DNA from: JAJDTR01 sp965220415
GTDB lineage: Bacteria > Poribacteria > WGA-4E > JAJDTR01
DNA length: 64,000 nucleotides
Direction of reading: 5' to 3'
Assembly (NCBI GenBank): GCA_965220415.1
Contig: OZ244829.1
Coordinates: 4,898,001-4,962,000 of the forward strand
The notes below the pieces were generated by a model that had not been told where the DNA came from, did not search any database, and saw only the letters and a list, made by a program, of their open reading frames with translations. This document shows positions 52,923 to 60,598 of the stretch, one piece after another. The position numbers and the translations under genes were made by a program. Within the stretch, counting starts at the first letter, position 1; each line of letters starts with the position of its first letter.

Positions 52923-53538
52923 GCGAGTGGAGATCGCTATCGCGGAATTGGTTAGCACCCTCGCTATTCACTCGGTTAATCTTATACGATTTCATAATCT
53001 ATACCTTGCGTTGGGTATTATTGCGCTTTCTTTTCCAGTGATAGTTGTTTCTAATAGGACTTACGTAGCACCATCAGGTCGGGAATCGGAGTTCCCTCGT
53101 ACAAGAGTCGCGACCTGGAGATCGCTCCTACAGGAGACGCAATTTCTGACAGCGCGGAGTATAAATGTTACAGCCGATTCGGGACGCGCAATGAATTGCG
53201 CTACTACGAGCCCCCGGTTTTTGTAACTTATGGATTACGAATCGGTATAACTATTTGTCTTCAGATCCTGTTTGAAAAGTCCGTAGCAAAACTATTTGAG
53301 TCATTTGAAGACAGATTTTTTGGTGTTTGTGTGATTGCTATACATTGCGTTGAGTAATATTGCGCTTGTTTTTGCGGCACAAGTGTGTTGCGATTTGGAA
53401 ATCGCAGGTAGTTCTATCAGGATTAGCTATGGGATTCACTATCGCACTCATTGTCCATTCGCTTGATCCTTCGTTATTCACTCAGTTGATCGCTCACTAT
53501 TCACTCGCTTGATCCTCTACGATTCTTGGGTTTGTTTA
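52923..53538 (+). repeat. Repeat-filled gap between kinase and regulator genes
   Basis: It holds R6 (52928-52985), R1 copy 3 (53000-53163), an R9 palindrome phrase (about 53181-53215), R11 (53268-53330), an R1 left-end fragment (53339 on), and R6 units (53409-53516). No gene. The last R6 GATC ends 22 bp before the regulator's ATG. Confidence 0.6.
53000..53163 (+). mobile_element. R1 MITE-like element, copy 3
   Basis: The 164-bp copy runs from TATACCTTGCG to GCGGAGTATA and matches 2869-3032 base for base over most of its length. Confidence 0.75.
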
Positions 53539-55470
53539 ATGGAAGCAAAAGAACATTGGAATAATCGCGTTTTGATTGTTGATGATGAAGCCGGGATCCA
53601 CCGCGACTTCAGAGATATGTTGAATCCCAAGCATAGAAAGAGATTAACGGCTGAGATTGCGGAGACCTTTCTTGACAGGACTCCGCAGAAAAAATCCTTC
53701 TTTCTGCCCAACTTTGAACTCCTTCATGCGACTAGCGGCGAGGAGGCGCACGATATCATATGCACGGGGAAGGCATCAAACCGACCGATTGCGGTTGCAT
53801 ACATTGATGTCAGAATGCCACCGGGCATTGATGGAGTGGAAGCGATCCGTCGAATCAGATTGATCGAAAAAGACATTGAGATGGTCATCATGACCGCTTT
53901 CACGGATAAACCGCTGCCTGAGATTGTGCGCGATATGAAACTGCTGAACAAACTGCTCTACATCCGAAAACCTATTGCACCGGAGGAGGTTCAGCAGATT
54001 ACGCTTTCTCTTGTCGAGAGGTGGAATGTCGAACAGGAGTTAGCCAAAAAACAGCAGAAATTCGTAACGGATAATCAAGACCTCGAAATCAAGAATCAAA
54101 GGCTCAGAACGGTGCTTGATTCCGCGGGAGACGCGATCGGAATGTTTGATGACGACGGACACCTAATGTTTGCAAATCAATACTACCAGCAGCTGTTTGA
54201 TTTAACAGAAAACGAACTTAGACAGATGCCGCCGGAAGATCTCAAAGCACGTGCGGAAGCCCGTTTCCAAACGCCGGAACTACCGCAACCCGGGGCAAGT
54301 CCCTTCTCCGATAAACTCGTAAACGTGGTACAAGAACACGGAGAATCGAGCCAGTCGGAACCGAGGTTGCTTTATCGATCGGTTACCCCGGTGGGGAATA
54401 ATCAAGGCAATCTACCCGGTAACGTTGTCAATTACCGAGATATGTCTAAAGATATCGAAATCCAGCAGATGATAGCGGAGGTGCTCCGCTATCGCGCCGA
54501 ACTTGAAACGAGCCACTCCTTCGATGAAATTGTAGCCAAAAGCCTAATTATGCAGCAGATGTTCACTTTGATCCAACTAGCGGCTGAAAGTGATATCACC
54601 GTGTTTATCTCAGGAGAAAGCGGGACCGGTAAGGAATTGGTCGCACGTGCGATCCACGCTAATAGCCATCGAAGAGGGCGACCATTTGTTACAGTCAATT
54701 GCGCCGCCATTCCAGAAACACTTATTGAAAGCGAGTTGTTTGGGCATGAACAGGGGGCTTTCACCGGTGCCACAACAAAACGAATCGGCAAATTTGAACA
54801 TGCAAATCGAGGGACTATCTTTTTTGATGAAATTGGTGAACTGCAATGGGGTCTGCAATCGAAATTGTTGCGTGTTCTTGAAGAAAGGCAGATCCAGCGT
54901 GTCGGCGGCACCTCCAACATCCCAATTGACATCCGAATACTAACAGCGACAAATCAGATTCTGGAAACTGCGGTGGAAGCGGATACGTTCCGGCAAGATC
55001 TCTATTATCGGATTGCCGCGTTCCCAATTGAAGTGCCTCCCCTTCGGGACCGCCGCGAAGATATTCCACTCTTGGCGAACCATTTTCTGAAAAAATACGC
55101 CGGGAATGTGGCAAAATCCATTAATGCAATTTCCGCCGATTCCTTACGATTATTGATGCAGTATGACTTTCCCGGCAACGTACGCGAACTGGAAAACATC
55201 ATTGAACGCGCTGTTCTGCTTGAAACCACAGAACTGTTACAACCGAGTAACTTGCCCCGACGGATTTCGTCAATTAATTCTTCCCACCGCAACCCATTTT
55301 TCCTTGACTTAACCAAAATTCTGCCGTTTGAAGAGGTGGAACGTCGAACACTGGCACACGCACTCAAGATGATGGATAATAATGTGACGCAAACTGCCCA
55401 AGCCTTGAAGATGCCCCGATCCACGCTTTACCGGAAATTAAAGTTCTATCAACTCGTTGCTTCGGATTAA
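53539..55470 (+). CDS. Sigma-54-dependent response regulator (NtrC family)
   Basis: The 643-aa product is assigned to ATG 53539 (MEAKEHWNNRVLIVDDEAG); an upstream TTG lies in repeat DNA. The receiver domain carries the phosphoacceptor Asp90 (AYIDVRMPPGIDG) and a 45-residue insertion after its first helix. A PAS-like segment follows (about 200-310), then the sigma-54 activator AAA+ domain: Walker A GESGTGKE, the sigma-54 contact loop GAFTGA intact, Walker B TIFFDEIGEL, sensor RILTATN. A Fis-type helix-turn-helix ends the protein (TQTAQALKMPRSTLYRKLKFY). It should activate -24/-12 promoters from distant enhancer sites. The three repeat units directly downstream carry both elements. Confidence 0.95.
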   Translation: MEAKEHWNNRVLIVDDEAGIHRDFRDMLNPKHRKRLTAEIAETFLDRTPQKKSFFLPNFELLHATSGEEAHDIICTGKASNRPIAVAYIDVRMPPGIDGVEAIRRIRLIEKDIEMVIMTAFTDKPLPEIVRDMKLLNKLLYIRKPIAPEEVQQITLSLVERWNVEQELAKKQQKFVTDNQDLEIKNQRLRTVLDSAGDAIGMFDDDGHLMFANQYYQQLFDLTENELRQMPPEDLKARAEARFQTPELPQPGASPFSDKLVNVVQEHGESSQSEPRLLYRSVTPVGNNQGNLPGNVVNYRDMSKDIEIQQMIAEVLRYRAELETSHSFDEIVAKSLIMQQMFTLIQLAAESDITVFISGESGTGKELVARAIHANSHRRGRPFVTVNCAAIPETLIESELFGHEQGAFTGATTKRIGKFEHANRGTIFFDEIGELQWGLQSKLLRVLEERQIQRVGGTSNIPIDIRILTATNQILETAVEADTFRQDLYYRIAAFPIEVPPLRDRREDIPLLANHFLKKYAGNVAKSINAISADSLRLLMQYDFPGNVRELENIIERAVLLETTELLQPSNLPRRISSINSSHRNPFFLDLTKILPFEEVERRTLAHALKMMDNNVTQTAQALKMPRSTLYRKLKFYQLVASD

Positions 55471-55586
55471 GGTGCCACAGGGCCTGCTTGAAACCGATTT
55501 GTCGTTTTGTGAAACATGAAGAACGGAGAGTGGACCCCATCTCGTTTTCTCATCGTGACGTAATGTACAATTGAACTCTTCTCAAG

Positions 55587-55704
55587 TGTCCCAAAATGGG
55601 ATTGTGTCCCATTTTGGGACAAACTCGCCCGAAGCCACGCCATTACAGGCTTTCTGGCAATATCCTTCCCATATAATCCATTTCAACTGTCCCATTTTGG
55701 GACA
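55587..55704 (+). promoter_or_regulatory. Enhancer-like inverted repeats, unit A (three sites)
   Basis: Sites are at 55587-55603 (right arm degraded), 55605-55621 and 55688-55704. The full form is TGTCCCATTTTGGGACA, 7-bp arms with a 3-bp centre. Arrangement and distance (about 90-210 bp before the promoter) fit binding sites of a sigma-54 activator. Confidence 0.75.
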
Positions 55705-55793
55705 CTATCACCGCATCCACTTCTGTCTGTCCGTATCCTTCAAACTCAAGCCTATCAAGGGATTTCCCCGTCTCGTCCTCGTTTAATCCAACG

Positions 55794-55810
55794 TTGGCAC
55801 AGTTTATGCT
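55794..55810 (+). promoter_or_regulatory. Sigma-54 promoter, unit A
   Basis: TTGGCACAGTTTATGCT has GG and GC 10 bp apart, as required for -24/-12 recognition, and differs little from TTGGCACG-N4-TTGCT. Predicted start is about 55821. Confidence 0.8.
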
Positions 55811-55820
55811 ATCATCCCAA

Positions 55821-55943
55821 CGATGTCTGTTTTTCAAACGGACAGGCATTGATTGGAACCTACAAACGCCCATGTGAGCGGCGGATTGAAAGGGTTGCTG
55901 TTAACAGTCCACGGGGTGGAGCACTAATGGCAACCCTTTTTAT
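55821..55943 (+). ncRNA. Candidate sigma-54-dependent small RNA, copy A
   Basis: A transcript starting 12 nt after the promoter GC would open with a perfect 9-bp hairpin: TGTCTGTTT (55824-55832) with AAACGGACA (55836-55844). An unstructured stretch follows (GGCATTGATTGGAACCTAC..., to about 55889). It ends with AAGGGTTGC/GCAACCCTT (55890-55898 with 55930-55938) enclosing a smaller TCCAC/GTGGA hairpin, then a T run. Total about 122 nt. The layout matches Qrr-type sRNAs; the sequence is not one I know. A short reading frame through it cannot be excluded. Confidence 0.7.
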
Positions 55944-56034
55944 TTGCAGATGTTGCTAGGATAGCGCTATTCCTCATTTTTAACTCATCTCAATATCTCA
56001 TCACGGCGTAATGTAGCTGTGAACTTTTCTCAAG

Positions 56035-56153
56035 TGTCCCAAAATGGGACACCAGTCCCATTTTGGGACAAACTCGCCCGAAGCCACGCCATTACAGGAT
56101 TCCTGGCAATATCCTTTCCATATAATCCATTTCAACTGTCCCATTTTGGGACA
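56035..56153 (+). promoter_or_regulatory. Enhancer-like inverted repeats, unit B (three sites)
   Basis: Sites are at 56035-56051 (intact), 56054-56070 (left arm degraded) and 56137-56153 (intact). Spacing to the promoter is the same as in unit A. Confidence 0.75.
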
Positions 56154-56242
56154 CCATCACCTCATCGACTTCTGCCCGTCCGTATCCCTCAAAGTCAAGC
56201 CTGGCAAGGGTTTTCGCGGTCTCGTCCTCGTTAGATCCTGCG

Positions 56243-56259
56243 TTGGCACAGTTTATGCT
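56243..56259 (+). promoter_or_regulatory. Sigma-54 promoter, unit B
   Basis: Identical to unit A (TTGGCACAGTTTATGCT). The surrounding 30 bp also match, while bases just upstream differ. Confidence 0.8.
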
Positions 56260-56269
56260 ATCATCCCAA

Positions 56270-56391
56270 CGATGTCTGTTTTTCAAACGGACAGGCATTG
56301 ATTGGAACCTACAAACGCCCATGTGAGCGGCGGAAAGAAAGGGTTGCTACTAACAGTCCACGGGGTGGAGTGCTAATGGCAACCCTTTTTT
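56270..56391 (+). ncRNA. Candidate sigma-54-dependent small RNA, copy B
   Basis: It is identical to copy A over the first ~65 nt including the 5' hairpin (56273-56293). It differs by three two-base changes (tt/aa at the hinge, gt/ac and ca/tg on the two sides of the terminator stem region). The outer terminator stem AAGGGTTGC/GCAACCCTT and the T tail (to 56391) are intact. Confidence 0.7.
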
Positions 56392-56406
56392 ATATGCGGA
56401 TGTTGC

Positions 56407-56732
56407 TATACCGTGCGTTGGGCAATATTGCGCTTGTATTCTCAGCAATATTAGTTTGTAATGGTGCTTACTCAGCACCAGCAGATCGCGATTCGGAGAG
56501 TGCACTCTATGGGAGTTCTATCGCCTTCTAACCACTCAGTCGATCCGTTCCTAGTCCAGTCACTTAATCGCTCCTACAGCGGATTTGGACGCTTTACTGG
56601 CGCAGATAGCATGACGGAGGGAGCTATCGTCGTACAGATGCGATCACAATCTAACGGATCGTGGTACGGGAATCTATCGCCATTGGGATAGGCTCCCTTG
56701 AAAAAACGCAACTTCCAGCCGCGTGGAGTATA
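56407..56732 (+). mobile_element. R1 element, copy 4, with R6 inserted, between sRNA units B and C
   Basis: The ends TATACCGTGCG and GCGTGGAGTATA are R1. The interior is interrupted by R6 text (about 56506-56575). Unit A retains the empty site: GATGTTGCTAGGATAGCG there versus GATGTTGC-[R1]-GAATAGCG here. The 'TA' at the junction fits insertion at a TA dinucleotide. Confidence 0.75.
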
Positions 56733-56808
56733 GAATAGCGGTATGCCTCATCGTTGACTCATCTCAATATCTCATCACGGCGTAATGTACTACTAAACTC
56801 TTGTCAAG

Positions 56809-56926
56809 TGTCCCAAAATGGGACGGCGTCCCATTTTGGGACAAACTCGCCCGTAGCCACGCCATTACAGGCTTCCCGGCAATATTATTCCCATATATTC
56901 CGTTTCAACTGTCCCATTTTGGGACA
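56809..56926 (+). promoter_or_regulatory. Enhancer-like inverted repeats, unit C (three sites)
   Basis: Sites are at 56809-56825, 56827-56843 and 56910-56926. The first two each have one terminal mismatch; the third is intact. Confidence 0.75.
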
Positions 56927-57015
56927 CCATCACCTCATCCACTTCTTCCCGTCGGTATCCTTCAAAGTCAAGCCTGGCAAGGGTTTTCGCGGTCTCGTCC
57001 TCGTTCAATCAAGCG

Positions 57016-57032
57016 TTGGCACAGTTTATGCT
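57016..57032 (+). promoter_or_regulatory. Sigma-54 promoter, unit C
   Basis: TTGGCACAGTTTATGCT again. From about 57034 the sequence leaves the A/B consensus, so the transcript differs. Confidence 0.75.
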
Positions 57033-57042
57033 TTATACAGTG

Positions 57043-57537
57043 CGTCGTCTTTCTTTTCGGCTGGACCGAGAGATTGACGCTTCCAATAATCCTTCCCGCG
57101 GCAGGAGGCGACGTCACTGCTCAGTGATGCCTGCCGCTCCCCTTCGCCGGGGAATGGAAGGAGGGAAGGAACGTTCCTGTAGGTATTACAATAGACTTTA
57201 TGAAGGCTGGCTCTGTTTCGAGCCGGCGACGGGTATTACCGCCCGCACTCCAATCGTGATTGGAATGTCTATCTCACACCCGATGGAAATCACGACGCAA
57301 TAGGGCGCCTTTCATATGGTTGCGGGTCAACTTCTACTCGGCTGACTCCGCCGGTGCCGCACATTGCGATGCAAAGCAGTAGGTTTGCGACAAGGCAGAA
57401 GCAAAGCGCGATGCGGCAGTCGCGAAGATTACAACTCCATCAGTTTCGTCATCAACCGCCGTTGGCTGGTCTTCGTCGAGTTGATTTCCCTGAAGTCCGA
57501 AAATCGTCATTATAGGACATTTTCATTTTGAAGTATT
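57043..57537 (+). other. Region downstream of unit C promoter: possible different structured RNA
   Basis: No convincing gene. A strong stem GCGGCAGG/CCTGCCGC (57098-57105 with 57130-57137) encloses TCACTG/CAGTGA. A CCCC-TTCGCC-GGGG hairpin follows at about 57138-57152. No T-run terminator is obvious. It could be a longer leader for the small gene at 57538 or a distinct RNA. Confidence 0.35.
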
Positions 57538-57867
57538 ATGCACATACCGGTCGCGTATCTGTACATCTTTATAGGAGCTGCCGCTACCTTTGCTATTTTC
57601 ACGATGTCTATGATCGTCGCCAACTATCTTGCCGATTCGAAACAGAGGAGGCACTTTAAGAAGTTTAACAGCGCTCCGATTGTCATCAATCCGTACTACG
57701 TTGTGTCCGTTGACTTGGTATCCGCCAACGACCACACCGTGGTTCTGCAGCTTCGATTCCATCTGACGAAGGACAGCGATAAACCGAGTTTCAACCATAC
57801 CTTCGAGAATGGTCAGATCGCCCGTCAAGCCTTCAACGAAATTGCGCGATACCTTGAGACATTTTAA
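57538..57867 (+). CDS. Small single-pass membrane protein
   Basis: The 109-aa protein has one N-terminal helix (VAYLYIFIGAAATFAIFTMSMIVANYL) and a soluble domain of about 75 residues (PIVINPYYVVSVDLVSANDHTVVLQLRFHL ... FNHTFENGQIARQAFNEIARYL). The soluble part looks like a small PH-like or alpha/beta domain in which a final helix packs on strands. The next gene has a similar pattern without the helix. The unit C sigma-54 promoter lies about 500 bp upstream on the same strand. No family recognised. Confidence 0.6.
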   Translation: MHIPVAYLYIFIGAAATFAIFTMSMIVANYLADSKQRRHFKKFNSAPIVINPYYVVSVDLVSANDHTVVLQLRFHLTKDSDKPSFNHTFENGQIARQAFNEIARYLETF

Positions 57868-57941
57868 CCACGAAAACCCGTAAAGATTCTTATGCCGTAG
57901 ATGAATGTACGATAAGAGCCATTCTCAGAAATTGCCAGTAT

Positions 57942-58274
57942 TTGACCGGGAGGTATTACCAAGCAACAACTAATTACCGGCACAAACGAGTAGGTGTGGA
58001 ATGTGCAGTATTAAGTATCACGACAAGTGCCAAGCGAGGAATCGCAGAAAGGACTACCAGTCTTTACACGGCTGATAGCGAACAGGTAGCTTACGAGGTC
58101 CTTCGACACATTATCAGAGCCGCCCTTGACGGAAAGTCTGCTGTCCATGTCAGGGCACTTGAGGGCGAAATTCGGAAAGAGCGAAGCTCCCTATTTGAGT
58201 TAGGAATAAAAGCGTCCGATAAAAAACCGGTAATCGAACACAAAGTGCAGCGACCACAGGTCTTTTGGAGTTGA
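57942..58274 (+). CDS. Small protein of unknown function, possibly related to its upstream neighbour
   Basis: The start is uncertain: TTG 57942 gives 110 aa, and no in-frame ATG lies near. The pattern VGVECAVLSITTSAKRG...ERTTSLYTADSEQVAYEVLRHIIRAAL parallels the end of the upstream product (strand, short loop, acidic turn, helix). A basic C-terminus follows. The two may be tandem paralogues with different N-termini. Function unknown. Confidence 0.45.
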   Translation: MTGRYYQATTNYRHKRVGVECAVLSITTSAKRGIAERTTSLYTADSEQVAYEVLRHIIRAALDGKSAVHVRALEGEIRKERSSLFELGIKASDKKPVIEHKVQRPQVFWS

Positions 58275-58400
58275 ACACGCGGACGCAGACGATCCCCCAC
58301 CCGAAGCAATGGAAGGTGGGAAGAAGCATTCGGATACGTTGTCTCGCAGAATCGCGGGGCAAGCACTCGTGCGGCATATACTAGAAACACTGGAATAGGC

Positions 58401-59489
58401 ATGACCGGAAGACTGGCTCTATATGCAACGCTATATCTCGCTCTGCTGTCGGGGTGCGCTGATAGCGAACCTGCGAACACGGCGCCCGTCATCGACCGCT
58501 TTATCGTTCCGGAACAAGTCGATCCCGGCGCCACCATTGAGTTGCAGGTGCTCGCCCACGACAGTGACGGCGACGCATTGACCTATGTGTGGGAGGTGGA
58601 CGACGGGGAACTCGAATCAACGACCGGACAACTCGTCAAGTGGACGGTCCCGACCGATGTGAAATGGACAAACGTCAGAGTTTATGTCAATGACGGAACG
58701 CATCGACCGAGGACTCAATCGAAGGAGGTGGAGATTAACATAAAGAACGAGCCGCCGGCCATCGCGGAAATCGTCGTGCCTGAATCCGCGTTCGGCGGAA
58801 GTACCCTCGAAGTTTCTGCCAAGGTTAGCGATCCCGATGGTGACGCGCTCAGTTTCAAATGGCATGTCGAAGACGGCGAAATCGACACAGACTCCTCCAA
58901 GACTGTCAACTGGACCGCACCCATCGATAGAGGGTCTGTCGATATTACCCTCACCCTTAGCGACGGCTTAAACAAACCGGTAACCAAGACAACGTGGGTG
59001 AATGTGGTTCACTCCCTCATTATTCCCGGGGAAGGGGCTGCCGGGATTCTAGTGGGAGACAAGACCGAACGAATTGAAACGCTGTATGGCGAGCCGGAAG
59101 ACCGTGCGGCAGGAGGGTGGTTTTACTATAGGGAAATCGGTTTGACTTTCAAGAGTGAAGACGGTTTAGTGGTGAGTATATTTATTCGCAAACCTAATTC
59201 CGCTAGAACAGAGGGTGGCACCGGACCCGGCAGTCGGCAGAAAGATGTTCTGGAAGAATTTGGGGATGCTGAAGAAATCAAGGACGAAGGGGCAAGCCAT
59301 TGGTATTGGAATCAAGGGATTGAATTTTCTTACGACGACGGGTTAAGAGTGGAGATGGTTTATGTCTTCGAACCCATCGGTGTCAGGCGTGCTGCACCGG
59401 CAGCCGTGCGAGACCTTGACGCACAAAAACGGGAGCTGCGCCGGCGAGCTAAAGAGCAAAGCAGACTTGGCTATGAAACTTCATTTTGA
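58401..59489 (+). CDS. Lipoprotein with two Ig/PKD-like domains
   Basis: The 362-aa product starts at ATG 58401. The lipobox is LLSGC near residue 19. Two tandem Ig/PKD-like domains follow: APVIDRFIVPEQVDPGATIELQVLAHDSDGDALTYVWEV (about 28-115) and PPAIAEIVVPESAFGGSTLEVSAKVSDPDGDALSFKWHV (about 118-208), both with the SDGDAL/DPDGDAL turn. A C-terminal domain of about 130 residues begins SLIIPGEGAAGILVGDKTERIETLYGEPE, a fold seen in some envelope proteins. A basic coiled end (QKRELRRRAKEQSR) closes it. Role unknown; envelope-anchored. Confidence 0.85.
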   Translation: MTGRLALYATLYLALLSGCADSEPANTAPVIDRFIVPEQVDPGATIELQVLAHDSDGDALTYVWEVDDGELESTTGQLVKWTVPTDVKWTNVRVYVNDGTHRPRTQSKEVEINIKNEPPAIAEIVVPESAFGGSTLEVSAKVSDPDGDALSFKWHVEDGEIDTDSSKTVNWTAPIDRGSVDITLTLSDGLNKPVTKTTWVNVVHSLIIPGEGAAGILVGDKTERIETLYGEPEDRAAGGWFYYREIGLTFKSEDGLVVSIFIRKPNSARTEGGTGPGSRQKDVLEEFGDAEEIKDEGASHWYWNQGIEFSYDDGLRVEMVYVFEPIGVRRAAPAAVRDLDAQKRELRRRAKEQSRLGYETSF

Positions 59490-59734
59490 CCTCAATCCTT
59501 TTTTATGACTGGCTGCGGGTGTCATCGCCGGATTCGTGATAGTAGTCATGGTGGAGCTCTTGGTGCTCGATTTATTCCTGATGCGATGAATCGCGATTAC
59601 CAGATACAGTGAACGTCCGATAAGAGGGATTATCGTACACCTTTTAGTTGATTACGATGACGGAAGGGCGAACCCAATTCCTCCTATTCTTTTTTCTGCC
59701 AAGCGCAGCGAGAGACGGCGTTTCCCTCAAGTAA

Positions 59735-59990
59735 CACACCACATGGAGGATCTCTATCGCGTTCCCTATTCGGTCACTTAATCCTCTGGAGCGCGGAAAT
59801 TTGGACATATCGTATTCTATTGACATCGAAGATCTCTATGGGAGTTCTATCGCCTTCGTTATTCACTCAGTTGATCGCTCGCTATTCACTCGCTTGATCC
59901 TCTGGATCGAGGAAAGGGGTCTCTGACTAGTAATTGTTACTTGCGGATAGAATTATTCCGACAGGGATAATGGGGTGCTACCAAGAATTA
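59735..59990 (+). repeat. R7 repeat with nested R6 units
   Basis: R7 words (ACACACCACAT, CTCTGGAGCGCGG, CATTCTATTGACATCGA, ATCCTCTGGATCGAGG, GACAGGGATAATGG) are interrupted twice by GATC-bounded R6 sequence (59750-59790 and 59829-59900). The second insertion holds two tandem subunits. Confidence 0.6.
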
Positions 59991-59991
59991 C

Positions 59992-60120
59992 TATACTTTG
60001 CGTTGGGTATTTTTTCCCTTTTTTCCCAATTGTTTCTAATAGGATTTACATAGCACTAGCAGGTCGCGACCTGGAGATCGCTTTCACAAAAGACGCAATT
60101 TCTGACAGCGCCGGAGTATA
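59992..60120 (+). mobile_element. R1 element, copy 5 (internally deleted)
   Basis: TATACTTTGCG to GCCGGAGTATA, 129 bp. It lacks about 35 bp between the two GGTCG...GACC words present in copies 1-3, consistent with deletion between short direct repeats. Confidence 0.7.
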
Positions 60121-60598
60121 TATTGATTATGAATGCAAGAGTGTTATGGGGCTTAATTCGATCTATACCGTACTCGTATATCGGGAGTAACGCAGAACTC
60201 GAAGCGGGTGGGGCACTCCACCCCATTCTCAATAGAGAGAGGGTACAAGGGGTTTCCATTCATTTTCCACTTGTACCCTTCCGCACTCCGACCGAGAACC
60301 ACCTAAGCCAAATCCTGTCCAGCTTATCATGCGCAACATCTTCGCCCGCATGTGGTACTGGGTGACGACCCTCATGCTTTGCTGGGTGTGCTAGTTAGCC
60401 ATTGAGAGATCGCCTCTCGGCGAGAACAAAGTCGTCGTAGTGTGCTTTGCGGTACTGATTGCGGGGCTGCGTTGTATCAGCCTTTTTCCGAACGGGAAAG
60501 AAGATTCGCGCTTTTCGGACAGATGGAGGATTAAAGCTAAATACTAGCCAGTTGTGCTTTCAGTGATTCTAGATTGATTCATCAAAGGAGGTGTTACC
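60121..60598. other. Intergenic, no gene seen
   Basis: A pair of arms (GGGTACAAG / CTTGTACCC around 60240-60280) could form a hairpin. AAAGGAGG at 60584-60591 is the ribosome binding site of the next gene. Confidence 0.4.

Noticed and set aside
56298..56531. Small protein MIGTYKRPCERRKERV... in sRNA unit B
   Set aside because: The frame runs through the terminator hairpin and into the inserted R1 element, and it stops differently in unit A. No ribosome binding site.
55587..57032. CRISPR array or tandem protein-binding centromere (parS-like) array
   Set aside because: Units are ~400 bp with internal promoters and no spacers of constant length. No ParA/ParB or Cas genes are present.
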